A model generated the notes under the pieces. The model ran no database searches and was not told the DNA's origin. It saw only the letters and a program-made list of their open reading frames with translations. A stretch of DNA of 61,363 nt, taken from the NCBI RefSeq assembly GCF_027706725.1, contig NZ_JAQFWQ010000036.1:1-61363 (forward strand), given 5' to 3'. Positions within the stretch are counted from its first letter, which is position 1. Each line of letters begins with the position of its first letter. The DNA comes from Nocardiopsis endophytica (GTDB taxonomy: Bacteria; Actinomycetota; Actinomycetes; Streptosporangiales; Streptosporangiaceae). Position numbers and translations under genes: made by a program. Shown piece by piece: positions 1 through 8,872 of this stretch.

Positions 1-59
1 GCGTCGTGGAATCGACGCTTTTTGGCTGATCAGGCGTCGGTTTCACGACCCAAGTTGCC
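1..59. repeat. 59-bp dispersed hairpin repeat, copy 1
   Basis: This segment matches the reverse complement of 27710-27768 over its full 59 nt with about 53 identities. It is itself an imperfect hairpin: TCGTGGAATCGACGC (4-18) pairs with GCGTCGGTTTCACGA (34-48). It begins at the window edge and may extend to the left. Both copies lie beside a GATCTCG/CGAGATC palindrome and the 219-bp repeat, so this is part of a recurring composite. Confidence 0.75.
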
Positions 60-84
60 CCCTCGCCCCCTCGCCCGCCCCCTT

Positions 85-154
85 CGGCGATGATCTCGAC
101 GAAGGTGCTGCCATGCCGGCGGTTTTGACAGCACTCCTGTCGAGATCATCGCCG
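85..154. repeat. Palindromic element, GATGATCTCGAC subtype, copy 1
   Basis: Perfect 16-bp outer arms CGGCGATGATCTCGAC (85-100) and GTCGAGATCATCGCCG (139-154) continue inward with mismatches to about 29 bp per arm. The centre contains GCGGTTTTGACAGCAC. The reverse complement of 34983-35045 has the same arms and centre, so both are copies of one element, here in opposite orientation. Confidence 0.8.
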
Positions 155-159
155 AGTAG

Positions 160-351
160 GGGCACTCTGGGGCGGCGGCCGCCACGAACGCGGGTGACCG
201 CGCACCCCGCCCAGTGCGCCGCCCGCCCGGACCGAGAGCAGCCCGCCGGACGGCAGGCAGGGCCGGGGAACCGCCCCGCTGTCTCCGTCGCCGCCATCCA
301 CGGTGACCACGCACACGCCGCACGCCCGACAGCGCTGCGGTGCGGGCCGCC
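160..351 (+). repeat. Single 219-bp-family repeat unit
   Basis: The block containing GGGGAACCGCCCCG (about 267-280) and GGTGACCACGCACACGCCG (about 301-319) is a diverged copy of the units found at 27905-28615 and, inverted, at 26716-27154. Homology stops around GGGCCGCC (344-351), where the truncated SDR reading frame begins. I see no credible gene within it. Confidence 0.7.
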
Positions 352-861
352 TTCGACGCCGCCCCCGCCCCGGTCGTCGTGAACGTCGCCGGTGCGGGGC
401 TCACCGCGGGATCCGTCCGCTTCGACGACCTGAACCTGGAGCGCGGGTACGGGCCGATCCGCGCCCAGCTCCAGGCGGGTCGGGCGAACGACCTGCTGGG
501 CCGGTCGATGGCCGACGACCCGAGCAGCAGGGCCCACCAGCTGCTCTACCACCCGGGGTTCACCCGGACGGAGGGCGGCCTCGCGGCGCTCCCGCGTCCG
601 GTGCGGGCCGGGATCGCCGCACTCGGGAGGGTCGCCGCCAGGCCCGTGGAGAAGGCGGTGGCGCCCGTGGTCGCCGCGGTCGACCAACCGCCCGCGCGGC
701 GCCTGACGGCGGTCGACCGGGGGAGGCCGGTCGACCTGTCGCTGCCGACCTTCGACCCGGTCAGCGCACGCAGACTCGCCGCTGCCACACGGGATCTGGT
801 CCTGGCCCACTACGGCCCGACACCGCTGCTCCCCGAACCCCTCGCTCCCGGTTCCGGCTGA
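345..861 (+). pseudogene. 5'-truncated short-chain dehydrogenase (SDR)
   Basis: The frame encodes only the C-terminal half of an SDR-type NAD(P)-dependent oxidoreductase. It retains a beta strand, VVVNVAGAG, followed by an RFDDLNLERGYGP segment, then HPGFTRT and a C-terminal helical region ending in LPTFDPVSARRL. The N-terminal Rossmann region with the glycine-rich nucleotide-binding motif, about 120 residues, is missing. Upstream, homology runs straight into the dispersed 219-bp repeat, so the 5' part was probably removed by recombination at the repeat. There is no ribosome-binding site or sensible start codon. Assignment to the SDR superfamily is from remembered family patterns; the substrate is unknown. 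Confidence 0.6.
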
Positions 862-1189
862 CACCATCGGCACCGCCCGGGCCGCCTGGGGAAAGGGGGC
901 GGTTCCTTCGACCGACCGTCCGTCCGGCGGTCATTCCCGCACGTTCGTCGATTGCCGCCCCATTCCCGCCGTCCGTTGCCTGGGGGCGGTGGCGCTCGGC
1001 AGCCCCGACCGAGTGGTGCGGCGCCGGGCTCCCGACGGGGCCGCCGTGCCCTCGGCGCCGCTCCGCGTGCCGGGGCCGCTGGACGACGGGCAGGGCCGGG
1101 AAGCCCGTCCCCCCGATCCGTCGTCGAGCTCCGTGGCGGCCGCGTCCGTGCCCGGCGGGCGGTGGCGGCGCAGGCCACGGACAAATCTC

Positions 1190-1208
1190 TAAGGCAAGGC
1201 TTGCCTAA
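1190..1208 (+). promoter_or_regulatory. Iron box (DtxR/IdeR-type operator)
   Basis: TAAGGCAAGGCTTGCCTAA matches the DtxR/IdeR consensus TTAGGTTAGGCTAACCTAA at 14 of 19 positions and contains the palindrome AGGCAAG-g-CTTGCCT. It lies about 80 bp before the mbtH start and should repress the mbtH-exporter-SIP operon when iron is plentiful. The rest of the 862-1288 gap shows nothing recognisable. Confidence 0.75.
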
Positions 1209-1288
1209 ATCTGCGATGTGCGGGAAGGTGGCCCGTGGGCGGGCGCGCCCCCGTGCACTGTGGACACCGAACCATCGAGGACCGGACC

Positions 1289-1519
1289 ATGACCAACCCC
1301 TTCGACGACCCCGAGGGCACCTTCCTGGTGCTCGTCAACGACGAGGACCAGTACTCCCTCTGGCCCGAGTTCGCCGAAGTCCCCGCCGGCTGGACCACCG
1401 TCTATGGGCCCGCCGACCGCACCTCCGCCCTTGAGCACATCGAGGCGAACTGGACCGACCTGCGGCCCCGCAGCCTGCGCGAGGCGATGGAAGGCGCCGG
1501 GGCCACCGGCGCGGCGTGA
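1289..1519 (+). CDS. mbtH: MbtH family protein
   Basis: This 76-residue protein is a full-length MbtH-like chaperone, which binds and activates adenylation domains of non-ribosomal peptide synthetases. The hallmark core [19 protein letters not shown] is at about residues 14-32, and the C-terminal DLRPRSLRE motif follows. The ATG at 1289 gives the usual family length and the conserved [12 protein letters not shown] start. The stop overlaps the next gene's GTG (GTGA), implying translational coupling. An iron box upstream and a siderophore-interacting protein downstream indicate service to a siderophore synthetase, which must lie outside this window. Confidence 0.93.
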   Translation: MTNPFDDPEGTFLVLVNDEDQYSLWPEFAEVPAGWTTVYGPADRTSALEHIEANWTDLRPRSLREAMEGAGATGAA

Positions 1520-2898
1520 GCGCGCGCGGCCCCCGGCTGCGCCGGGCAGTGGGCCGCGCGGCCATCGACCTCACCCCCCTCAAGGTCAGCCGCCCCTTCC
1601 GGAACGTCTTCGCCGCGCGCACCCTGTCCGTCTTCGGGCTGGGGTTCGCGCTCGTCGCGCTCCCCCTCCAGGTCTACGGCCTGACCGGGTCGTCGGCCAT
1701 GGTGGCGCTGGTCAACGCCGTCAACGGGGCGTCGGTGCTCGGCGGCACGCTGGTCGCCGGCGTGCTGGCCGACCGCCGCCCCCGCCGCGGTCTGATCGTC
1801 ACCGGCCGCCTCGCCGCCACGGCCGCCTTCACCGGCCTGGCGCTGGGCGCCCTGTGGCTCGACGGCACCGCCGCCCTGGCCGCGATCGTGCTGTGCGCGG
1901 CCGTCAACGGCTTCCTGGGCACCTTCAGCCAGGTCGCGCTGCAGGCGGCGGTCCCCGGACTGCTCCCGCGCGACCGGCTCCCGGCCGCCGGGGCGCTGCT
2001 GGCGCTCACCGGCAAGCTCGGCAGCGTGGTCGCCCCCGCAGCCGGGGGCGCGCTCATCGCGCTGCTGGGCTACCCCCTGGTCTACGGCATCACGGCCGCC
2101 GCGTCCGCCGTGACGACCCTGATGGTCGCCCGCCTGCCCGCCATGGCGCCCGAGCCCGCCCCCGCCACCGGCGTCGGGGCCGGGACCGGGGGCGCCCCGG
2201 GCGGAGGGGCCGAGGCCGTCTCCGGCACCGCGCCTTCGCCGCTGGGCGCCATCGCCGAGGGGCTGCGCTTCGCGGTCCGCGACCGCGTCGTCGGCCCCAT
2301 CCTGCTGCTCGGCTTCGTGCAGCTGCTGTTCGCCACCCCGTACGTGCTCATCCCCGAGCTGACCGACCGGGTGCTGGGCGGCGGAGAGCAGACCGCCGGG
2401 CTCCTCTACTCGGCCTCGGCGGCCGGCGCCGTCGCCGCCTCGCTGACCAGCGGCTGGACCGCGCACCTGCGCCGCGCGGGCGCGGTCCTGGCGGCCGCGG
2501 TCGCCCTGTGCGGAGCGGCGGCCGCCGGGCTCGGCGCCTCCACCGCCCTGGCGGCGGCCGTCGCGGCCCTGGTCGCGCTCGGCTTCGCCGAGATCATCGA
2601 GGAGATCCTGCGCTTCGCCCTGCTGCAGTCGCACACCCCGGACAGGCTGCGCGGGCGGGTCAATAGTGTCTGGACCGCGCAGAACACCGTCGGCGGGTCG
2701 CTGGGCGGGGTCGTGCTCGGCGCGCTCGCCGCCGCCGTCGGCCCCGGCGCCGCCGTGCTCGCGGGCGGTGCCGCCACCGCGGTGCTGACCGCCGCCATCG
2801 CCGGGATCTTTCCCGGGCTGCGCCGGGCCCACCCGGCCGGAGCCGGGGCACCGCCGCCCGGCACCCCACCCGAGCCAGAGAAGGAGAAGGCCGCATGA
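1516..2898 (+). CDS. MFS transporter, EntS-like siderophore exporter
   Basis: A 460-residue major facilitator protein with about 12 hydrophobic segments. The first half runs from [19 protein letters not shown] to about residue 210; a low-complexity Ala/Gly/Pro linker at about 212-240 joins it to the second half. The layout resembles EntS/YbdA-type exporters that secrete catecholate siderophores. The GTG start at 1516 overlaps the mbtH stop, and the TGA at 2896-2898 overlaps the next ATG (ATGA), so three genes form one tight operon under the iron box. Export of a siderophore is inferred from this context; the exact molecule cannot be read from the sequence. Confidence 0.85.
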   Translation: MSARGPRLRRAVGRAAIDLTPLKVSRPFRNVFAARTLSVFGLGFALVALPLQVYGLTGSSAMVALVNAVNGASVLGGTLVAGVLADRRPRRGLIVTGRLAATAAFTGLALGALWLDGTAALAAIVLCAAVNGFLGTFSQVALQAAVPGLLPRDRLPAAGALLALTGKLGSVVAPAAGGALIALLGYPLVYGITAAASAVTTLMVARLPAMAPEPAPATGVGAGTGGAPGGGAEAVSGTAPSPLGAIAEGLRFAVRDRVVGPILLLGFVQLLFATPYVLIPELTDRVLGGGEQTAGLLYSASAAGAVAASLTSGWTAHLRRAGAVLAAAVALCGAAAAGLGASTALAAAVAALVALGFAEIIEEILRFALLQSHTPDRLRGRVNSVWTAQNTVGGSLGGVVLGALAAAVGPGAAVLAGGAATAVLTAAIAGIFPGLRRAHPAGAGAPPPGTPPEPEKEKAA

Positions 2899-3707
2899 CC
2901 GCCGCACTCACCGAGCCGAGGCTGGAGTGGTACCCGCTGCAGCCGCGCACCCTGCGGGTCAGCGAGGTCGAGCGGGTCACCCCGCGCATGATCCGGGTCG
3001 TGCTGACCGGCGAGGAGCTGGACGGGTTCCGCACCGAGAACTTCGACGACCACGTGAAGGTGTTCCTGCCCGGGGAGGGCGAGCGGACGCCGCGCCTTCC
3101 CGACATGGACGAGCAGGGGCGGTGGAACATGCGCGCCCCCGGCCTGACCTACCGGGACTACACGGTGCGGCGCTACGATCCGTCGGCGGCCGAGCTGGTG
3201 CTCGACTTCGTCGCCCACGACCATGGGCCCGCCGGGCGCTGGGCCATGGCCGCCCGCCCCGGTGACGAGCTCGGGGTCCTCGGGCCGCGCGGCACGCTGC
3301 ACATCGACCACGGCTACGACTACCACCTGTTGGGCGCCGACGAGACGGCCCTCCCGGCGGTGGCCCGCCGCCTTGAGGACCTGCGCCGGGACGCCCGCGT
3401 GTTCGCGTTCCTGGAGGTCGCCGACGCGCGGGAGGAGCGCTACATCGACGCGCCGGAGGGGGCGCGGATCACCTGGCTCCACCGGGACGGCGCGGCGCCG
3501 GGCACCACCGGGCTGCTCGACCGGGCCCTGGCGGGGTTCACCCTGCCCGAGGGGACCGGCTTCGCGTGGTTCGGCGGTGAGGCGGACTCGCTCAAGCCGG
3601 TGCGGCGCCGACTGAAGGAGATGGGGTTCGTGCGCAATTCGACGTCGGTGGTGGACGGCTACTGGCGGAAGGGCACCGCCAACCACGACCACCACGACGA
3701 CGACTGA
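2895..3707 (+). CDS. Siderophore-interacting protein (SIP/ViuB family)
   Basis: A 270-residue flavin-dependent ferric-siderophore reductase that releases iron in the cytoplasm. The N-terminal FAD-binding barrel includes RVTPRMIRVVLTG (about 27-39) and the FAD motif RDYTVRRY (87-94). The C-terminal SIP domain includes HLLGADETALPAV and a late FGGEADSLKPVRR followed by a YWRKG ending. The last residues form a His/Asp-rich tail (NHDHHDDD) that might bind metal. It overlaps the exporter gene by ATGA and shares its iron-box control. Length and motifs are normal for the family. Confidence 0.93.
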   Translation: MTAALTEPRLEWYPLQPRTLRVSEVERVTPRMIRVVLTGEELDGFRTENFDDHVKVFLPGEGERTPRLPDMDEQGRWNMRAPGLTYRDYTVRRYDPSAAELVLDFVAHDHGPAGRWAMAARPGDELGVLGPRGTLHIDHGYDYHLLGADETALPAVARRLEDLRRDARVFAFLEVADAREERYIDAPEGARITWLHRDGAAPGTTGLLDRALAGFTLPEGTGFAWFGGEADSLKPVRRRLKEMGFVRNSTSVVDGYWRKGTANHDHHDDD

Positions 3708-4122
3708 GCGCGGCGCCGAGCAAGGGCCGGGAGGGGGAGGCCGCCTGTCCGTCTCCCGCTGTCGGCCTGGGCGGCGACGGGATGGTGTCCCGCCGAGTGC
3801 GACAGCATTGGGTGGAGCGGTGTCGTCTCCATCCGGCCCATCCGGCGGGGGCGATTGGGTCGGCGCGGCCCCGGGGTGTTCTTGCGCGAGCGCCGCACCG
3901 GCGTCCCGCCCGTCGTCACCCCTCGTCGGACGGCCGAGGGCGGTCCGCTGAGGCGGCCTCGGCTGCCGGAAGCGGCACGACTCCGGCGGACACCGCCCGC
4001 CCCGGGAACACCCGGGTGGGCCCCCGCGTTCTCGGTGGTCGAGCGGGCACGCCATCATGGGAGCCGCACGGGACCTCTCCGAGGCCTGTAGACGGCGAGA
4101 ACGCGAAACGAGGACCGAGAAC
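3708..4122. other. Intergenic region without recognisable gene
   Basis: About 415 bp separate the siderophore operon from panD. The open frames here lack ribosome-binding sites and family resemblance. I see no strong hairpin or operator; the panD promoter must lie in the right part. Confidence 0.5.
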
Positions 4123-4545
4123 GTGCAGCGCACTCTCATCAACGGGAAGATCCACCGCGCCACGGTGACCCAGGCCGACCTGCACTATGTGGGGTCGATC
4201 ACCATCGACGCCGACCTCATGGAGGCGGCCGACCTCGTCGACGGCGAGCAGGTGCACGTGGTCGACATCGACAACGGCGAGCGGCTGGTGACCTACGCGA
4301 TCACCGGTGAGCGCGGCAGCGGTGTGATCGGCATCAACGGCGCCGCGGCGCACCTGGTCAAGCCGGGGCACCTGGTGATCATCATGGGCTACGCCCAGGT
4401 GGACGAGGCCGAGCGCGGGCGGCACACGCCCAGCATCGTGCACGTCGACCGGGAGAACCGCATCATCGAACTCGGGGAGGACCCGGCCGAGCCGGTGCCC
4501 GGGTCCGAGCAGATCTCCGGCAGGCAGGCCGCGGGCGTCCGCTGA
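4123..4545 (+). CDS. panD: Aspartate 1-decarboxylase, pyruvoyl-dependent
   Basis: A 140-residue PanD, which makes beta-alanine from L-aspartate for pantothenate and CoA. The GTG start at 4123 gives the canonical [20 protein letters not shown] beginning and places the self-cleavage site exactly at Gly24-Ser25 (HYVGSITID), where Ser25 becomes the pyruvoyl group. Other family features present are the Lys9 region, [20 protein letters not shown] and the following VDE. A longer frame extends upstream but lacks conservation. No panC or panB is adjacent, so it is probably a stand-alone gene. Confidence 0.95.
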   Translation: MQRTLINGKIHRATVTQADLHYVGSITIDADLMEAADLVDGEQVHVVDIDNGERLVTYAITGERGSGVIGINGAAAHLVKPGHLVIIMGYAQVDEAERGRHTPSIVHVDRENRIIELGEDPAEPVPGSEQISGRQAAGVR

Positions 4546-4635
4546 CGCTCGGCCCATCCGTCGCTGGTCTCGGCGGTCGGGTTTGTGACGACCCTCGAGC
4601 TCCGGGTTCGCACGGCGCATGACCATTAGAGCCCA

Positions 4636-4790
4636 CGCGGATAGGCGGGTGCGCTCAGCGTTGATCTCGGGAGAAACGACGCTACCGGGCCGCTTTTAGG
4701 GGCGCTTTTCCCGAGATCAACGACGTGGGGGCGGCGTTCGGCGGCGGAGTCGGCGGGGCCGGGCCCCTGCGGCGCGCCCGCCTATCCGCG
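4636..4790. repeat. Nested palindromic element, TTGATCTCGGGA subtype
   Basis: The inner palindrome 4660-4721 has arms GTTGATCTCGGGAGAAACG and CGCTTTTCCCGAGATCAAC around ACCGGGCCGCTTTTAG. An outer inverted repeat encloses it: CGCGGATAGGCGGGTGCGC (4636-4654) pairs with GCGCGCCCGCCTATCCGCG (4772-4790) at 18 of 19 positions. The inner part is nearly the same sequence as 22785-22846. It lies downstream of panD and could act as a terminator; the nested structure resembles a miniature mobile element. Confidence 0.75.
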
Positions 4791-5106
4791 CGACCTCTTG
4801 GCCCCTCTCATCGGCCGCTCGACACTGGGACATTGACATGGACACGAAAGCGTCGATGGGGAACCGGCCGAACAGGGTCGACGGAGGTTCCACCACTCCA
4901 GCGGACGCGGCCCGGCGCGGGACGACGGTACCGGGGCCGTGCCCGGTGAGAGTCGGGGCGCGGCTCCCGCCTGGGGTCGGGGTGCTCCGACCCGTCGGCG
5001 GCTCGGTGGCGCCCGTACCGGCACCGGCTCCAAGACCGTGTCACGCCCGGTGTCCAGGGGTGTGGACCGTCCACTTTCGGCCCTTTCGCCCGTCATGCGT
5101 GCGGGT

Positions 5107-5358
5107 ATGGCGTCCTCTGCGATGGAGGATGAGGACGAGGACCGCAGGCGCGTTGCCGCTCACATCGAGTGGCAGAAACAGGGCGCGTGGGTGGTGGTGT
5201 GGGGTGCTTACACCCGACGCTACTGGGCGTTCGCGCGCTGGCCCGTCCCGCCCGGGGGAGCGGTCGTGCACGCGACCGACCCCGAGGCCCTCTACGCGGA
5301 GATGCGCAAGACCGAGCGCCAGTACGACTTCCTGAGGTGGCGGTACGGCGGGAGGTAG
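5107..5358 (+). CDS. Small hypothetical protein
   Basis: I do not recognise a named family. The product is about 83 residues, soluble and without signal peptide: an acidic start (MEDEDEDRRR), then IEWQKQGAWVVVWGAYTRRY, rich in Trp and Tyr, and a C-terminal helix YAEMRKTERQYDFLRWRYGG. Similar small Trp/Tyr-rich proteins occur widely in actinomycetes. The start is uncertain: ATG codons at 5095, 5107 and 5122 are in frame and none has a clear ribosome-binding site. The gene is flanked by a 14-bp direct repeat, GGTTCCACCACTCC, at 4886 and 5435. Confidence 0.55.
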   Translation: MASSAMEDEDEDRRRVAAHIEWQKQGAWVVVWGAYTRRYWAFARWPVPPGGAVVHATDPEALYAEMRKTERQYDFLRWRYGGR

Positions 5359-5962
5359 GGCCCGCTCCGGCCCTCGGGTCATCCGGCGGTTCGGGCGTCG
5401 CGTACCAGGGCATCGCAGGGCCGACGAGGGTGGTGGTTCCACCACTCCCTCTCCTCGCTCTCCTCCGAAGCGGCTTTTTCGCCACGCCGGATCTCCGAAC
5501 GCCCGTTCCTGCGGGGCGCGTCTCCGGGAATGGTCCGGTGTCCATCCGCACAGGCCGACCCGGTCGATTCGGTCCTGGGGCCTGACCATCCGCCCTCCGC
5601 CGATCCAGACCGATGACCGCCCGCGCCCAGGCGGGGCACGAGCCCACCGGCCTCGGCGCCGCCTTCCGCGTACACCCCCTCCGCCTGGCGACGCAGCCGC
5701 TAGGGACGCCGCCCCACGTCGTCCCTCCGTGGCCGGGTCCGGCTACGGAACTCCGTAGACGCCGCGTGGTCACCGGGCGCCATCCGCCCCCACTCCGTCC
5801 GCCCGTGCCTGCTCGTATGGGCGTCCCGCCTCGCACCCCCCCGGGGTCGCCTCCCTGTACCGTCACCCGCCCCGCATACCATTGCCCGGGTCATCCGACG
5901 AGGAGCGCGCCGGCCGATGGAGGCGGGCGCGCCGGGGCGAGGGGAGCGGCGGTGGACGCGCG
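5359..5962. other. Intergenic region, no gene seen
   Basis: About 600 bp with no convincing coding sequence. It holds a short palindrome, GTGGTGG-tt-CCACCAC (5430-5445). Frames running through it on both strands are proline- and arginine-rich without family resemblance. The promoter for the MFS gene at 5963 must lie at its right end. Confidence 0.45.
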
Positions 5963-7252
5963 ATGACGATGGCCGAGGAAGCGCCCGGCGGCGGGCGGCC
6001 CCTGACCCGGAGCGGACACGACCCCGCGCGGGTCCAGCGGTGGGCCGTCGGTGTCCTGGTGACGATCCAGGTCATCGGCGGACTCGGTGTCGGCGCCGCG
6101 CTGTCCGTCGGCGGTCTCATCGCCGACGACCTGACCGGGTCGCAGAGGTGGGCGGGCATGGCCACCACCACCATCACCCTCGGGGCGGCGGTCTTCGCCC
6201 TCCCGCTCGCGGGACTGGCCGCACGTCGCGGGCGGCGCCCCGGCCTCGGCACGGGGTGGCTGATCGCGGCCGTGGGCGGCGCGGTCGCCATCGGCGGCAC
6301 CCAGGCCGGGCTGTTCCCGGTCTTCCTGGCGGGCATGGCCCTGTACGGCGCCGGGACCGCCACCAACCTGCAGGCCCGGCACGCGGCCGCCGACCTCGCC
6401 GCCGACGCGACGCGCGGCCGCGACCTGTCGCTCGTCGTCTGGGCCACGACGGTGGGCGCGGTCGCGGGCCCCAACCTGACCGGCCCCGGAGCGGCGGTGG
6501 CGCGTCCGCTCGGCCTGGAGCCGCTGCTCGGGCCGCTGCTCTTCTCCAGCACGGCGTTCCTCCTCGCCGGTGTGCTGACGTTCGCGCTGCTGCGCCCCGA
6601 CCCGCTGCTGGTGGCGCGCGAGGTCGGCGGGAACACCGCGGCGAGCGCGGGCAAGGAGCCGCCGCTGGAGTCGTTGCGCCTGATCGCGCGCACGCCGCGC
6701 GCGCTGCTGGCCCTCGTCGGAACGGTCGCTTCGCACACCGTGATGGTGGCGGTGATGACGATGACGCCCGTGCACATGTCCCACGGCGGCTCGGCGCTCA
6801 CCGTGATCGGGATGACGATCAGCGTGCACATCGCCGGGATGTACGCGCTGTCCCCGCTGGTGGGGTGGCTGTCGGACCGGATCGGGCGGATTCCCACGCT
6901 GGTCGCGGGGCAGGCGGTCCTGGTCCTGGCCGTGGCGGTGGCGGGCACCTCCGACCACCGTGAGCCGGTGGTGATGGCTGGGCTGGTGCTGCTGGGGCTG
7001 GGATGGTCGTTCGGGCTGGTGGCGTCGTCGGCGATGCTCGCCGAGGCGCTGCCCGCCGAGCGCCGTCCGGGAGCACAGGGCGTGACCGACCTGGCGATGA
7101 ACCTGGGCGGGGCGATGGCCGGAGCGATGTCGGGGGTGCTGCTGTCCCTGGTCGGGTTCGGCGGGCTTAACGCGTTCGCGGGAGTGTTCGTTGTGCCGGT
7201 GGTCGCGCTGGCGCTGTGGGTGCGGCGGACGGGGCCGGTGGCCACGTCCTGA
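5963..7252 (+). CDS. MFS transporter
   Basis: A 429-residue major facilitator protein with about 12 predicted membrane helices, starting VGVLVTIQVIGGLGVGA and carrying the loop 2-3 signature region GLAARRGRRPGLG. A mid-length cytoplasmic loop separates the halves (about 215-245). The second half contains GWLSDRIGRIPTLVAG, the repeated MFS signature, and a late GAMAGAMSGVLLS helix. The ATG at 5963 is favoured because the preceding residues in a longer frame are charged and unconserved. The substrate is unknown; the family includes drug and metabolite exporters. No cotranscribed partner is evident. Confidence 0.82.
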   Translation: MTMAEEAPGGGRPLTRSGHDPARVQRWAVGVLVTIQVIGGLGVGAALSVGGLIADDLTGSQRWAGMATTTITLGAAVFALPLAGLAARRGRRPGLGTGWLIAAVGGAVAIGGTQAGLFPVFLAGMALYGAGTATNLQARHAAADLAADATRGRDLSLVVWATTVGAVAGPNLTGPGAAVARPLGLEPLLGPLLFSSTAFLLAGVLTFALLRPDPLLVAREVGGNTAASAGKEPPLESLRLIARTPRALLALVGTVASHTVMVAVMTMTPVHMSHGGSALTVIGMTISVHIAGMYALSPLVGWLSDRIGRIPTLVAGQAVLVLAVAVAGTSDHREPVVMAGLVLLGLGWSFGLVASSAMLAEALPAERRPGAQGVTDLAMNLGGAMAGAMSGVLLSLVGFGGLNAFAGVFVVPVVALALWVRRTGPVATS

Positions 7253-7407
7253 TGCGGCAGGGGTTCATCGCGCCGCCTGTTTGCCCAATACGCACAGTGA
7301 GTGGAGTTTGCCTCTTCCGTCACTCCGGGTAGCACTTCTCGCGTCCGATGCGTTGGCGGCCCCGGGGGAGCCGAGGCCGAGGCCGCCCTGCGAGCGGGGG
7401 CGAGGCG

Positions 7408-8761
7408 ATGACGGAGAGGGATCCGGACGCGGGCGGACACCCGCCTGAGGAGGGCGACGAGGCGAGCGGCCGGGGGCCATGGCCCGACGGTGCGCCGCCC
7501 CCGCGCGAGGATGCCGGTGCCGGTGGCGGTGCCGGCGCGGGTGCGAGTACGGGGCAGGGCGAGGACTCCGGCGGTCCCGGCGTGCCGGGTGGTGGTGGGT
7601 CCGGTCCCTCCGGTCCCGCTGAGGGGGCACCGGGCACCCCGCCCGAGGGGTTCGGCCCTTCGCAGACGCCTCCGCCGCCTCCTACTCCGGAGACCCCTCC
7701 GAGTGATGTGCCGGGGCCGGGTGGGCCGGTCGGTGGGCCGCCGTCGAGGGAACAGAGCGGCCCGAGGTTCGCCCCCGCGTACGGCGACCCCGGCCCGCCG
7801 GGGCCGGAGGGAGTTCATGCGGGCGGCATGGGTGCTTCCGGTGGCGGTGGCGGCACGGCCGGGCCGAGCGCGCCGGGTTACGGCCCTCCGCCCACCGGTG
7901 GTGGGCCTCCGGGGCAAGGGGGTCCAGGGCCCGGCCCTGGTCCGGGACCCTACGGCGGCTACCCGACCGGGGGACAGACGCCGCCTGGCCCGATGAACGC
8001 AGGCCCGCCGCCGGGCGGGGCTCCGCCCCCGGGCGGTGCGCCTCCCGGCGGGCCGCCCCAGGGGGGTCCGCCGCCGGGCGGGTGGGGAGGACCTCCGCCT
8101 GGAGGGCCGCCTCCGGGACAGGGGCCGCCACCGCCCGGCGGCGTGCCACCGAGCGGCGGTCATCCGTCTCCGGGGGGCGGGTACGCGCCGTATCCGCCTC
8201 AGGGGCAGGCGAAGGAGACGCCGTGGGGCAAGATCATCGGCATCGGGTGCGCGGTGCTGGCGGTTCTCGCGATCCTGGTCGTCGTGGGGTGCTCGGTGCT
8301 GGTGAACCGGCTCGCCGAGAGCGATGGCGGTGTGTCCGGCGGCGATGAGGACGGGGGGGCCGGTGGGCATCGGCGAGCCCGCGACGTCGGGCGGGTTCGA
8401 GTTCACGGTGACGCGGGTCGAGGACGATGTGCAGACGTTCGGGGATCCGCCCTTCTCGTCCGAGCCGCAGGGACGGTACGTGGTGGTGTCGGTGGAGGCG
8501 CGCAACACGGGGAACGAGCCCGAGTACTTCGCCGCGACCGATGCCCGGGTGATCGACACCGACGGCAAGGAGTACTCGGCCGACGAGTCGGCCAGTGTCC
8601 TGGCGGAGGAGGGCGGCACCCTCTTCGAGGAGGTGAACCCGGGAAGCACGGCCGAGGGGAAGATCCCGTTCGACCTCCCGAGGAACGCCGAGCCGGAGAA
8701 GGTGGAACTGAGCGGCTGGACCTCCTTCGAAGACCCGGCGGTCATCCTGATCAGCAATTGA
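7408..8761 (+). pseudogene. Pro/Gly-rich membrane protein with DUF4352-like domain, frameshifted
   Basis: From the ATG at 7408 (good Shine-Dalgarno GCGGGGGCGAGG) the frame encodes about 270 residues of low-complexity Pro/Gly-rich sequence, then one membrane helix (KIIGIGCAVLAVLAILVVVG). The extracellular domain continues only in the next frame, from about 8360 to 8761: GEPATSGGFEFTVTRVEDD, then RYVVVSVEARNTGNEP, a typical telokin-like DUF4352 immunoglobulin fold. The break coincides with a run of seven G at 8353-8359; removing one G restores a single protein of about 450 residues. Either a sequencing error or a real or phase-variable frameshift explains this. Such proteins are surface-exposed with unknown role. 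Confidence 0.7.
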
Positions 8762-8872
8762 TGGGAACGCGGGGGAGAGGAAGCGGAGAAGCCGGTAGGG
8801 TGCCAGCGCCGGGAGGCGCCGAAGTGGTCGAAAACAAGCAGCTGCTTGGTGAGTCACCCCAGGTCAACGAGT

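Noticed and set aside
5863-8757. A 964-codon open frame on the minus strand
   Set aside because: It runs opposite to a well-recognised MFS gene and the Pro/Gly-rich gene; Arg/Pro/Ser composition and lack of any family motif mark it as a GC-content shadow.
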